A stretch of DNA of 64,000 nucleotides from Aricia agestis. Taxonomy: Eukaryota; Arthropoda; Insecta; Lepidoptera; Lycaenidae. The DNA is taken from assembly GCF_905147365.1 (NCBI RefSeq), contig NC_056428.1:4432001-4496000 (forward strand), in the 5' to 3' direction. This document shows positions 1 through 11,900 of the stretch, one piece after another. Each line of letters opens with the position of its first letter. Position 1 is the first letter of the stretch. Position numbers and translations under genes: made by a program. The notes below the pieces were generated by a model. It made no database searches, had not been told where the DNA came from, and saw only the letters and a list, made by a program, of their open reading frames with translations.

Positions 1-281
1 ACCATTTTAGCCCGCTTTAGAACCGCGAGGCGTATCACAAAAAATAATTCAATGATTAATCTAGAGAGTTAGAGCTCAGTTAGAGACTAGTTTCTAGGCT
101 TGGACCACAATGTGACAAGTATATAAATATAACAGCGTTGGTTCGAACCTATTGATCGCGTTGCGGTCTGAATTGATCCTTAGTTGGTAATTAAGGTACT
201 GATTCAGGGCCCGATCTAAGAGGGGGCGAGCCGGGCATATTTTGCCCAGAGTGGCAAATGAGGGGCGGCAAAATTGATTTA
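1..281. other. non-coding flank, nothing recognised
   Basis: I see no gene, repeat family or structured element here that I can name. It is the left flank of a LINE insertion whose target duplication begins at 282. Confidence 0.5.
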
Positions 282-638
282 TTCCTATCTTTTAACTTTT
301 TTTTTACATGGGGAAATGCATTACGCATCCCCGGCGGATTTGGGACATCGGCCGGGGTATGTGGAACTCTCCGAGGAACTACCCACTAAAATCCCATGGT
401 GCTCCACTCACCGCTTAGGCAAAGTTACGGGCACGATCAACCCACCGCAACTTCACCAACGGTTGTCTGTGTCAGACCCATCAAAACATGCAGGCTTTTC
501 TAGGTCTCCTCGCGAGGTGGCCTTGAAAAGCCCACACGGTGGCCGCGATGTGCAGGAGCACCATGTGCATCACGGCTCTCTCTGGAACTCGGTGTAATGG
601 GCGGCGGTATCCCCACACTACCACCCCGAGTATCCTAG

Positions 639-2642
639 CTAAAGCAAGGCGCTGCGGCCATCCCGTGGTGCGCGTCTTCTCCTCGGCCGTCTCAAGGGGT
701 CGAACGCCTCCCGTTCTCTCCTGCGCTCGGCCTCCTCCTTTGCAGTGATGACATCCTGGGCAAAGTCATTCACCGCCTGCCACGCAATCTCGCTGCTCAA
801 CATTGCCCGGATTATTGCTGGCAGGGAGAGATCCACTCCAATGGAAGCCGTAAAGGCGGCGCGTTGTTCCATCTAAGATGGACAGGTCGACAATGTGTGT
901 TCGGCCGTGTCCATTTCGTTAAGGCAGTGGTGACACCTTGTGTCACTCTCTCTCCTCGCGATCTGGCACAGGTACCGACCAAAGCAGCCGTGCCCGGTCA
1001 GCATCTGTGTCAGATGGAAGGAGAGTGCTCCGTGTCTCCGTTTTACCCACTCTTTAAATAGTGAGCGGATTGCTTCTATCAGAACGACGCTTATCAGCGG
1101 TTCCTGCAAACGCTCCGCCCAAAGGTCTAACGACCTCTCGCTCGCCTCAGCCCTCCACCGACGCACGACGTCCGGGAGGGGGTTGCTGCCCCCCGCGCGA
1201 TCCGCTGCGCAACGCCAATAAACGTCGGCAAGAGCTTCTACGTCAATGTCCCACGGGACACTCCCAGCGAGTAGGCATGCCGCATCGCAGGAGATGGTAC
1301 GATGCCCACGCACCGCTCGCGTCGCCATCACTCTTTGCAACCGCCCCAGTTGACGGCCGACAGTCTCCCAGCCCAAATTGGAGCTCCATACATGGGACAT
1401 GGAGCGGATAACGCCCATGTACAGGCGCCGACATGCTAAATTTGGGCCTCCGAGGTTCGGGAGCAACGATGCCAAGGCCCCTGCGGATTTGGTCACCCTG
1501 TCAGAAAGCTGACGAAAGTGCTCCTTACCTCACATATTTGGGACTCATCCTAGAAGGACCATCGACCGTCTAGGATGAGTCCCAAATATGTGAGTGTGGG
1601 AGTAACTTTTATAGTAGTTCCACTCACAACCACAGCCAAATCCGGTGGAGGCAGATTCCTTGGCCTGTGAAAACACAGGGCCTTGGATTTATCTAGGGCC
1701 ACCGTTAGGCCGAGTGCTCTAACCGATTAACCACTTGCGCCACAGCCGCCGTAGCAAGTATCAACAAATCGCGGTAGGTTTTGCCACGATAAACGACGGC
1801 TGCATCATCAGCGTTGCCGACCAACTCTATGCCCCGGAGGTAGGTGCCTCTCAATACCGGGTCGTATCCAATGTTCCACAAGGTCGGACCAACAGCGGAA
1901 CCCTGCGGAACACCACAGTCAACCTCTTGCTCCTCCCAACCCTCCTGAGTCGCGAACTGCACTGACCGCTCCGAGAGGTAACTGCCAATCGTCCTTTGCA
2001 GGTACTTTTTAACGCCGTGGCGTCGTAGGCCAATTTTTCTTGTGGACCAGGGCAGTGAGTTAAAAGCGTTTGATATATCCAAAGACACAACCAACACTAC
2101 ACCACCCTGGCTCACCTCCTCTTCCGTAATATCTCTCAGACGAGCGACCGCCCCAATTGTAGACTGGCCCGAGCGAAAACCGAATTGGGACGCCTATTTT
2201 TCTTAAGAAGCACTAATTTACCCGTCTTCCATAATCGGGGAACTCGGCCCTGGACCAGGCAATTGGTCAAAACCTTAGTAGTACCCTTGACTCTAAGTGC
2301 TTCATCGCCAGGGCCCACGCACGACCTGGCACGCCATCGAGACCGGGAGCCGTGTTTTTACGACTCATCCTAAGTACCGCCGCCGCTAGCTCAGCCGGCG
2401 TTGCAGTCAGCCGCTTCGCGGCCTCGACTAGACACTTGACCCAGGCCATTCCTCGACCACTTCGGTTTAAGCGAATCTCGCCGACCTTTACTTCGTTGAC
2501 TTTGCAGCCACCCGATAGGTACTGCAATGGCGGCTGCAATCTTATCCGCGGAGGCCGAGTCATCCAGACTTGTGACACGCATCTCGGCGCACTTTTGCGG
2601 TCGGGAAATGCGTACCTCCTCCTCTCCAAATATCTCCCTCAA
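639..2642 (-). pseudogene. broken reverse transcriptase ORF of the R1-like LINE
   Basis: Translated fragments in several minus-strand frames give consecutive pieces of a LINE ORF2. In order these are the RT fingers segment with TAPGLDGVPG (near 2330), a WKTGKLVLLKK segment (2136-2318), palm motifs VSLDISNAFNSLPW and GVPQGSAVGP, the catalytic box reading GNADDAAVV (1705-2115), TYLGLILDGRW (about 1550), and a C-terminal C-x2-C-x7-H-x4-C box (CHHCLNEMDTAEHTLSTC) at about 880. Frameshifts and stops separate them, and a 26-nt inverted duplication interrupts the segment after LDGRW. The box reads NADD where active LINEs usually have YADD or FADD. It is a dead copy. Confidence 0.85.
1529..1594. repeat. 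perfect 26-bp inverted repeat, 14-bp loop, inside LINE coding sequence
   Basis: The arms 1529-1554 and 1569-1594 are exact reverse complements; the loop is 1555-1568. On the minus strand the first arm plus loop encodes the LINE motif YLGLILDGRWS. The second arm is an extra inverted copy placed before the continuing LINE sequence (KEHFRQLSDRV). The arm is therefore a local inverted duplication, not an inserted element. Confidence 0.9.
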
Positions 2643-2826
2643 CTTGCCGGCGAGAGCATCGGCCTTCTCTTCCTATCTTTTAACCTAGCCATTAGGTATA
2701 GCCATGCATCACCTAGTGATTGAATTTTACCTTTCAACCTACTTCAGGCTGGACAGTGGAAATATTACAATATTTTACGTTTAAATATTCCACCCATTAT
2801 CCCCCAACAAACCTAGCTCAGGCACA

Positions 2827-2984
2827 TTATCCGAAATTACTGATCAGAAAAATTCGGACGCCCGCCGGAACCCACTCTGTTCATACATTTTGTTGAGGAC
2901 CCCGCAAACTATCAGAATTCTGACGTGTCAAAACGTATGAGCAGGGCGGGGCGTCCGAATTTTCCTGATCAGTAATTCGGATAA
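2827..2984. mobile_element. 158-bp foldback MITE
   Basis: The ends TTATCCGAAATTACTGATCA and the reverse complement of TGATCAGTAATTCGGATAA continue inward to give imperfect terminal inverted repeats of about 37 bp, including ATTCGGACGCC. There is no ORF. The target duplication is not resolvable from the sequence, so the superfamily is unknown. Confidence 0.75.
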
Positions 2985-3413
2985 GTTGCGGCCGGGGTAA
3001 ATAACTATAGTTTTATGTAAAGGAAGGCGAAAATAATCTGCCGCTTCGGGCACACAATACACATATGCATGGATCCAGTGCCTCAGAAAGGGGCTTTCAG
3101 ATGTCTCATGTCACTCCGTTTTGTGCTGCCGACTTTATGTCCTACTGAGTAGGACCTACTCTCTTCTTTAATGCTATTTTGGTCGGTACTATGTTTGGTC
3201 AATTCATTTCATTTTACACCACCCAGTGAAAAGAAATTAGTGCTCCTTTCATCCACTCTCCATAGCGCTTCCTATTCCCCAGGTACTATCAGAAAAGTTG
3301 ATTCCTACGATCTATCAATGGGCAACTAGGTATTTTGGATTGCGTGATAAGAACATCGTTTGAAGTAGCACAAAATATATTTCGAACAGTTTACTTACAT
3401 ATATTACGGATTA

Positions 3414-3460
3414 CCCATAAAGTTAATATACCTAGCGGAAAGGAATATTAACTTTATGGG
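3414..3460. repeat. hairpin, 16-bp perfect arms
   Basis: CCCATAAAGTTAATAT (3414-3429) and its exact reverse complement (3445-3460) are separated by 15 bp. Confidence 0.8.
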
Positions 3461-5440
3461 ATTACCTACATTCTACATCTGTATCATTGTCTATACGCAC
3501 TCGATTTTATTTTCTTTTTATTGTATTCCTTCGGCTAACTCATGAGGATTTAATTTTGTTTGCATTGGGAACGTACCATGTCAAAATCGCCCGTTCCTAT
3601 TGCAGCCATATTGCAGCGAGCATATTAAGAGAACGGGTGTATATTAAATGGAAGTTTTTAAATATCCGAAGCGCGTTCAACTACAAGAGCCTCAGTAAGT
3701 AGCCCTAGCATGGCCACCACTCACCAGTAGAAATGCGAAAGTATAGACAAACTGTGGACATAAACTTAAGGTGCCGTTCCGACTTCCGATCCCATCAAAA
3801 TTTTTCGACTCTATAGTCTACTCAACTACTATACTCAAGACATGCTACAAAAGCAATGAATAATAATTACATGAGGGAGTTTATCTTAATGTCATTGATA
3901 ATTTTATCTTAGCTATAACCGCTTATCGCTCTGTATAACTTTAAACTGAATTATGCATAATGCAACACATATAAATAAGCCCCACCCTTTTGTTTTGATG
4001 AACATGAACTTCATTACTTAAGGTCGAAATTTTGACTTTTGAATTTTTAAAGACATTATGAAAAATGTAATAAATAGAATAGAGTTACTTAATTGGGGGC
4101 TGCCTGGTATGCCTAAAGTAAAAAGTTCGTTGCGTAAATATTAGGGTAATATTGCCGTATACTATTGAAATGTATTTAGTATTTAACATTGTGACGTCAC
4201 ATCTCAATCATGGCGTGTTTATAAGTCACATGACTTTATTTATATTTCATGAATTTTTAATGAGGGATTTTCATTTATATTTTTTAATTTTAACAATCTT
4301 AACTAGATGGCGTAAGGATAGACACTTCTAGATTTTCTATTGGTTCCTCACCGATCTGAAATTATCTGCAGGTTGGCATCACTGACTACATATGGGTTGT
4401 GTTCAATGATATTGTACTTAAACAGATATGTTACATCCATACTATTTTCCGGCTTCAATCTCTTCCGAACAATTTTCAAATTCAAAATTACAAACATTGA
4501 CAAATTAAATGAAACAAACGATACGAAAAACCATGTACATAAAAGAGACAGTTCTATTTTTAAACGTCGAATCGTATCGCTGTCTCTTTCTTCGCCTGAG
4601 CTATGACGAAATTCGATTATTTCCAGATTGTTCGAAAAAATAATTGAAAATGTAAATAATCGAGGTATTTATTGCAATCAAAACATGTGGTAAGAGATTC
4701 CATGTGTTTGGTTTACTTTCGAGTCATAATTGGAATATTTTCGAAACACGGACGACGTCATTTTCAATTTATTTAGGTAAGACAAGACGCAGCACGTTCG
4801 TGACTGCGCTCGATGCTGACTAAACAACAGACGGCCCAATTGGGTCGTATTTGAATCTTCACAACGCGCGCGGTGGTAACATATCTGCTTTGAGTTTTTC
4901 ATCATTGGGTGTGTTTCCAAAAAATATCAGTGTACTGTCAAGTGTGACATAAATCAAAATATCTTAAACCTAAGCGGTCATTGGCCTAAGCGATTAGGCC
5001 AGTACACTGGTAATAGTTTAGGAACACGCTGACATAATAAAAACTTGTCAAACTGAAACTTGACAACTGAAAGAGTTTTGGTGGGCATGTCACTTTCAAA
5101 CTTCTTCTACTTTTTATTGTTGGTGTGGTTTTTATTATTTTTTCCCAAATTGTGTTATTTGGGTTTTTGATATTCATTATTGGTAAAATATTAGCCATTA
5201 AATATCCGTTATCTTGCACAAGTGCAGGTAAGATGTTGTCAAAACCAAAATGTATAATTCCTGTGACATTTGGTGTGAATATCGGTAAATAGGGCTATTT
5301 CTTCCGTGAATTTTATCTAAAACATCGTTATAATAACTTTATTATCCTATTCATTATATTATTGCGTCTTTTTCAAGTTGAAATGTATCAAGTTTTACAT
5401 TCTTTTGCCCAGTTTTGTAGCAATTATTGATGGTATTCCC

Positions 5441-5474
5441 TGGTATTACCGATAGTTGTCTATCGGTAATACCA
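5441..5474. repeat. hairpin, 14-bp perfect arms, 6-nt loop
   Basis: TGGTATTACCGATA (5441-5454), loop GTTGTC, then the exact reverse complement (5461-5474). Confidence 0.8.
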
Positions 5475-7166
5475 CCACCGCCATCTAGTTACTAAAAAGG
5501 AAACTGTTTGTCAATCAAATTAAAAATATAGGAAAATCCCTCATTGTTTATAATTAATTGAAAAAACATTTTTTAAGGTTCTTGCATTAAATATCAATAT
5601 TATTGATAATAAGGTTTCAAAATACTTACATTAAAAAATCAATAATATATTTTTTAAATACTTACCTAATTATTGAATATGCCAAACGAAAGTTGAATAA
5701 AAAGATGATAACGAAAATTGAAGATGAAATTGCATAATGTGGACATAGCTATACATCATTTTACGTGTGGCTGTCTGGCTGAAATAAAAACTAACAGACA
5801 AAAACCGATAAAGGTATACACTACACTACAATACGTGTACCTATTTGGTATTGGTCATATTTGTCAAATAAGGCCTATATTTGTCAAACATACCGTTTAC
5901 ACATGGTGATTGTTTGGCGAATACATCAAATGCGCAAATACAAATATCCATGGGAAGTGTCTCCATTACATTTGCCTATTTGTGCAAAGTTAATTGCTGG
6001 CATTTTCCTATTTGTGCAAAGTTTGCTCAAACTTTGAAGCCCATGTCTGGCACCGGCTTTAGACTAAGCCTCATGAAGATGTCATCCGCAAACTTGTTTA
6101 GTATGACGCCGACGTCTCCACTGCTTGAATTTACCCACAATATTAAACATAAACCAGGATTTATAATTACAAACAGATACATATTTATCACAACTTTTAT
6201 TTTTATGACATTATTTCAATTCAGTCTCATAAGTTTTGAGAGATAAGTTTTCCTTTTAAGGCCTTTTTTTTGAGACTCATGTGTGCTCCAAATACATACT
6301 GATGAAAACCCTGAAAATGTAACATAAAATTAATTAAATAAATATAAACGTTTATTCCCCCTTTTTGACCATTACACCACAAGAATAATACAATTAAAAA
6401 AAACACAATACTTAAAAAAATATAACGTACAGGACAAGATTAAGTACAAATAATTTTGACAAATCGCACCTTTAAAGTAATACCGTTACTAAACGAAATT
6501 TTTCATAAATTGAGGTATCAATGCCATCTATCTAAAATAAACGTAAACTACAAGATAAACTTGGTTTTTTTTTTTGCAAAATATTGTGTTTTGCGCGATT
6601 TAGCGGTAAATCAAAGCGTTACTAAGCCAAGTTATGTTCGGGTCGATAAATACAATATTGTGTCCATACCAATAAGAACATGATCGTGATAAAGTGATGA
6701 CGGTAGTTTTAAACAACAGTGTGATTATTTGGATAAACACGGCTTTAAGTCATAAAATATTTCCTTTTTTGAATAGATAAAGTGTTTCAATTTGTTTAGA
6801 CACATTTTTCGTGTAATGAAATAACGCAATTTATAATTCAATTTCATTGGATGAAATTTTACAGTTTGTATAGTCACAGTTTGCCTTTATTTTTTTAGAG
6901 ATTAATCCAATAAGGTTTATCTCTAGAGTGTAACATTTTTTTTATTATAATCAAAAAATATTATTAACATGCCAGTAGGTTTAACTCATTATTCTTAAAT
7001 TAAGTGATAGAAGTGAACATTACTTTTGCTAGCTCAAAGTAGGTAGTTACCTCCCGTGGATAGAGAAATGAGGCTGTGATCGTTACTATGTTTATTTTTT
7101 TTTATTGCTATTTCCAGTTGATCTGCTTTCAGTCAAAGTGTTTTAAAATGTAAAAGGATAAGATAG

Positions 7167-7205
7167 TTAAAAGTTAAGACGGTTATATACTGTCTTAACT
7201 TTTAA
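7167..7205. repeat. hairpin, 14-bp perfect arms
   Basis: TTAAAAGTTAAGAC (7167-7180) and its reverse complement (7192-7205) flank an 11-nt loop. Confidence 0.75.
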
Positions 7206-7505
7206 TTATGTTAAATTATGAAGTTTTAATAGTTTTTTGTTTTGTAACATTAGTTGCACTTACAGTAATGAACAAAAAAATTTGTGGTAAAGTGTTACTA
7301 TAAATCAAAATAAATAAAGCTGTAAATATAATAATTAAATTTTTTAAATGGCATGTCATAATATAAACAGAGATCTATCATATAAACTCATTAAATATCT
7401 TAAAAACCCTGAACTCAGATTTTATTTAGAAAAAAACAGTGACTATTTTCTAATATTTGCTCCTGTAAAATTTGATAATTTCATTTAGTCACGGTATTAC
7501 TTTAA

Positions 7506-7644
7506 GCCCCAATTTCACCAACGTCTGTTAGTGCTAACAGCTTGTTAAATGTCAAGTCTTCTCTTTCATTCATAAGAAAAACGAAAGAGGTAACGCGATA
7601 CTAATTCGAGCGCTAACTTTAACAGTCGTTGGTGAAATTGGGGC
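7506..7644. mobile_element. 139-bp MITE with GCCCCAATTTCACCAACG ends
   Basis: Perfect 18-bp terminal inverted repeats, GCCCCAATTTCACCAACG at 7506-7523 and its reverse complement at 7627-7644, enclose a short AT-rich core without an ORF. I recognise this end as a common lepidopteran MITE type. A target duplication is not clear. Confidence 0.8.
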
Positions 7645-7660
7645 AGGTGCGAAATGGTAG

Positions 7661-7809
7661 GTACTATCAGAGAAGTTGATTCCTATGCAAATCTAAGTAG
7701 TTTGGTCGCATTACGTCAAATGACAGATCACAATTAACATTGAATTGACATATTCGACCAAATAACGTTGGTCTGTCAATTGCATAGGAATCAACTTCCT
7801 CAATGGTAC
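7661..7809. mobile_element. 149-bp MITE with GTACTATCAG ends
   Basis: Imperfect inverted ends of about 24 bp lead into a perfect inverted match, GAAGTTGATTCCTATGCAA against TTGCATAGGAATCAACTTC. The same end occurs alone near 3281. It lies 16 bp from the preceding MITE. Confidence 0.7.
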
Positions 7810-8339
7810 AAAATAATCCACATTCCACAGTACTGGACATGAATTTTATACGAGGATGTAAGAGGTGCCTCTTGTTTTCGTACTGAGCCGGTTCAGTGTC
7901 CCACTACTCCCACTTCAATAGAGGCGAGGCGTTTGAGGCGTAGCAGTACCTAAGTTTGAATTTTGACGTGCCGCAATGGACAATTATTACTCAAGGACTG
8001 TTTTAGAAAATACTCACGCAAGCATTGATGAATGAAACGAGCACATATAAAAGAAATGAAATAAAAATTATTACCTTTGTCCACCGACTGACAATTCACT
8101 GGTTTATGTTGACATTATTCTTCGTGAGACCTTCCTAAGTAGCACTTTTTAAAGTTTGATAGCCAATAGTTAAAAGCTCTTTTCGCAGTGTTGTATTTTT
8201 CAAGCAAATAATAATTTTCAGCAAAACACTTAGCCTGGGATTAGACTATGTGATAGACACTGTTTCATTATAAATTATAGCATATGTTGAATAAAGAATT
8301 TGAATTCAATAATCAACCTCCGGTGCTATATCCAATTTC

Positions 8340-8752
8340 AAAATGGTTTCCATTCCTTTACAAAGATTAAATTATTTATTAATTGGACCACCGGAAAATA
8401 TTATTCTCATTATACTGTTTCCCAAATTAAACTCACTATACCAACATTTTGCTTATTCTAAAGACAGTTTCCCTCTACCGTATTTCTCGATAATTTCCTC
8501 TACAGCTTCCTTGGAAGTTTTCCCTTCTTGATATTTAAATTTTAAAGCATAAGCAATTTCAAGTCTGAGGTCTAGATCATCATAGTATCTGTCAACAAAA
8601 CTGTCTAACAGATGTCTGCTGTCTTTTTTAAAGCTCATATTGTCTTCTACAGTGCTCATATTGTCTTCTACATTGCTTAAATTGTCTTCTACAGTGCTCA
8701 TATTGTCTTCTACACTGCTCATATTGTCTTCATCACATCGGGTTTTCATCAC
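8340..8752 (-). pseudogene. duplicated last exon of the THAP/heptad/HTH gene, with premature stop
   Basis: The minus strand encodes a 99-residue frame with five N-x-S-x-V-E-D heptads, then a linker and a helix-turn-helix segment (ALKFKYQEGKTSKEAVEEII). It is clearly paralogous to the end of the 9000-10198 exon. The frame stops after SLE at 8453-8455. The next 25 or so codons still read AKCWYSEFNLGNSIMRII, matching the paralogue, which has GAA where this copy has TAA. Flanking sequence at 8097-8230 resembles 8787-8905, so the unit arose by tandem duplication of the gene's 3' end. It could be a decayed gene, or a shortened alternative terminal exon; no upstream exon of its own was found. Confidence 0.7.
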
Positions 8753-8872
8753 ATCGCATCGGCTGTCAATTTAATTATTGTCTTTGTTTATATTGACGTT
8801 ATTCTTCTTTCGACGCATTTCAGCGCCTTCTTATGACTTGATTAGCCTTCAGGGTAAGTTCCTTTAGCAGTA

Positions 8873-8878
8873 TTTATT
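8873..8878 (-). terminator. possible polyadenylation signal of the THAP gene
   Basis: AATAAA on the minus strand, about 125 bp downstream of the stop codon at 9000-9002. Placement fits, but the hexamer is common in AT-rich DNA. Confidence 0.35.
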
Positions 8879-8999
8879 AACATCAAATAATAATTTTAAG
8901 CAAATTTTACTAACACCTTCGTGACTAAGTATAATTTACTAAATTATTTCGTTTTTATGAAGGTTATTAAATATACATTCCTTTTCATAGGTAAGATAA

Positions 9000-11900
9000 T
9001 TATTTGTATACTGGACCACCAGAAGATATTATCCTCATTATATTGTTTCCCAATTTAAACTCATGGTACCAACATTTTGCTTCTTTTAAAGTCAATTTTC
9101 CTTTCCCGTATGTCTCAATAATTTCTTCTACAGCTTCTTTGAGAGTTTTGTCTTTCTTGTACATAAATTTTAAAGCAAAAGCAATTTCAAGTCTAAGGTC
9201 TAAATCATCATTACATTCTTCTCTGTGAACAAGATCATCTATACAGTGTTTACTATCAAGTCTATCTACCAGATGTTTGGTGTCTTTTTTATAGCTCATG
9301 TTGTCTTTTTTAGTGCTCATATTTTCTACAATACTCGTACTGTCTTCTACATCACTTAAATTGCCTTCAACATTGCTAATATTATCTTCTATATTGCTCC
9401 TATTGATTTCTATAATACTCATATTGTCTTCTACATCACTTAAATTGCCTTCAACATTGCTGATATTATTTTCTATATTGCTCATATTGATTTCTATAAT
9501 ACTCATATTGTCTTCTACATCACTTAAATTGCCTTCAACATTGCTGATATTATCTTCTATATTGCTCATATTGATTTCTGTAATACTCATATTGTCTTCT
9601 ACGTCACTTATATTGCCTTCAACAATGCTGATGTTATCTTCTATATTGCTCATATTGTCTTTTATCATACTTATATTGTCTTTTACATCACTTAAATTGC
9701 CTTCAACATTGCTAATATGATCTTCTATATTGCTCTTACTGATTTCTATAATACTCATATTGTCTTCTACATCACTTAAATTGCCTTCAACATTGCTGAT
9801 ATTATTTTCTATATTGCTCATATTGATTTCTATAATACTCATATTGTCTTCTACATCACTTAAATTGCCTTCAACATTGCTGATATTATCTTCTAAATTG
9901 CTCATATTGATTTCTGTAATACTCATATTGTCTTCTAGGTCACTTATATTGCCTTCAACATTGCTGATATTATCTTCTGCATTGCTTATATTGTCTTTTA
10001 TAATACTCATATTGTCTTCTACATCACTTATATTGCCATCAACATTGCTGATATTATCTTCTACGCTGCTCATATTATCTTTTATAATACTCATATTGTC
10101 TTCTACATTGCTTACATTATGGTCTTCTACAACATTTATATTGTTTTCTACAGAACACATCATACTGTCGTCATTAAACGCTCCACTGTCCTTAATACCT
10201 GAAAAAATACGAGGACAGACGAGGATAATATTTGGGACTTTTGATTACATTTCATACTACTTATACATAAACAATTATTGAAATCGCCTTGAATAAATGA
10301 AATTCTCTTTTTAATATTGTACGATCGAGTAAGGTACTTTCGTGGTTATACTCGTTAAACTGTTCTATTACTGCACCAGTAGATGAGTACCGTATTATTC
10401 AAGTGAATATTGTGTAGGTTGGCTCATTACTAATAGTTGGGATATTTAATATATTATGACTCACCTAAATCTGGACTATGAATGGCCAACGGATCTTCTA
10501 CCGGCTCATCATCATTTGGCTCAAAGCCGCCGTATACAATTGTAGTACTTCCGACATCGACATCTAGCTCGCTTACATGAAGTTTTGCTGGTTTTAGGCT
10601 TACGGGGCCAGCTGGGTTTACACAATTTTCCTCACATATTCTTACTGATACATGCCTGTCAGGGCTTGTACAAAGAAGTCGTTGAATCCCATTATTCAGA
10701 GTATGGATGTCTGATAAACAAAGCTCATTATTTGGAATTGATTTTGATTCTGATATAATGTGCCTGTCAGGATTTGTAGAGAGATAATCTTGAATGATAG
10801 CATTATTCTGAGTGTAGTTGTCTGATAAACAAAGCTCATTATTTGGAATTGATCTATATTCAGAATTTGCTTGCTCACAAATCTCTCTTATACTCTCTTC
10901 TCTAATTGAATTGACATTAATGTTACGTCCAGATTGTTGTAACGAATTTTTGCCTTCCAATTGGTTTAAGTCATTAGCATTATATTCTTCAAATTTCAAT
11001 GAATTGCGGTCCTTGTTTTCCAAATTAAGTAATAAACTTGCATTTAAAACTTTATCTCTGCATTTAAACGGAGCAAAATCAACGAAAGCAGAGGGAACAG
11101 ATTGTTTGTTAGGAGTATTGTTTTGGGTGTTGAAGAAGGATATTGAATTTATTAAAAGAGGTTTTATTTTATTTACTTTAGGCTGTGTCTTTTTGAATAC
11201 AGAGTTTTCATCGAAACAGATATAAGCCTTGTGAGCACAATTGTTTCTTTTGGTAGTTATTTCTGATATTTCTCGCTTAGAAATAATGGCAGACTGCCCT
11301 GATTTTGGTTGGATAGGATAAAAAATATATTTCCTTTTCCTTTTGTAGCCTGCATTACTTTCATTTACCTTATTAACATTACCATCATTCAAAACATGTC
11401 GTGTATTTTCTGTGTATTTTGTGGTTGCAATGCTTACTGAATTTTTTGTGTTTATGTTTTGACATTCTTCTTTGTTCGATAATAAATCATCGCACGACAA
11501 CAAATCACAGTTAGATATAATATCTTCTGAGTTTTGTAAAGTTTCTCTTATCTCACTCTGGTCTTGTGAGGCAATATTCTCTTTATTGTCTGCGATGCTT
11601 GCAATTTCTATTACTTCGGAAACATTGAGATGACTTATTAGTTGTTCAGCATCACTGTAACATGTTTGTTCTATATTATAAGAATCTATTAATTTCGTTA
11701 AATCGACTTTCGTTGTGTTTCCAATATTCCCATTAGTATTTACTGGTGTGTCATCAACAATCATAATTGTATCTTCCTTTTGCAGTTCGCCATTAGAGTT
11801 TCTAGGTGTAGCATAGCTATGTTCGTATTTAATAAGTTCTTTTATTTCCCAAACAACTGAAAATTGTTTACATAATATTATAGATTTTTTTTCAGTGAAC

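Larger units (their letters stand above)
282..2684 (-). mobile_element. 5'-truncated R1-like non-LTR retrotransposon with 15-bp target duplication
   Basis: The motif TTCCTATCTTTTAAC occurs at 282-296 and again at 2670-2684. These are perfect 15-bp target-site duplications bounding a minus-strand LINE of about 2.37 kb (297-2669). Its 3' end is the T-run at 297-305 (a poly-A tail read on this strand). The 306-640 stretch is its 3' UTR. Coding remnants occupy about 640-2642. The 5' end is lost upstream of the reverse transcriptase, the usual outcome of incomplete target-primed reverse transcription. R1-clade assignment rests on the RT and C-terminal C..C..H..C motifs and is inference. Confidence 0.85.
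2985..8339. other. 5.3-kb non-coding stretch with scattered MITEs and hairpins
   Basis: I found no convincing coding exon on either strand. The open frames here are short, without recognisable domains or paired splice sites. A GTAAGT after 3690 could be a 5' splice site, but I could not connect it to another exon. A fragment starting GGTACTATCAGAAAAGTTGA near 3281 matches the end of the MITE at 7661-7809. Hairpins and MITEs are listed separately. Confidence 0.5.

Noticed and set aside
274..597. 107-residue plus-strand frame
   Set aside because: It lies within the 3' UTR of the minus-strand R1-like LINE and its target duplication, with no domain.
3487..3702. 71-residue plus-strand frame followed by GTAAGT
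   Set aside because: No domain, no partner exon and no conserved-looking sequence; the donor motif alone is too weak to call a gene.
9320..10160. CRISPR-like regular array
   Set aside because: Units are contiguous, with no unique spacers, and lie within a spliced eukaryotic exon.
9298..10281. Long open frames on the plus strand encoding hydrophobic leucine/isoleucine/serine repeats
   Set aside because: They are the antisense of the 21-bp minisatellite. A 21-bp period keeps a frame open on the opposite strand without selection, and splice evidence supports the minus strand.
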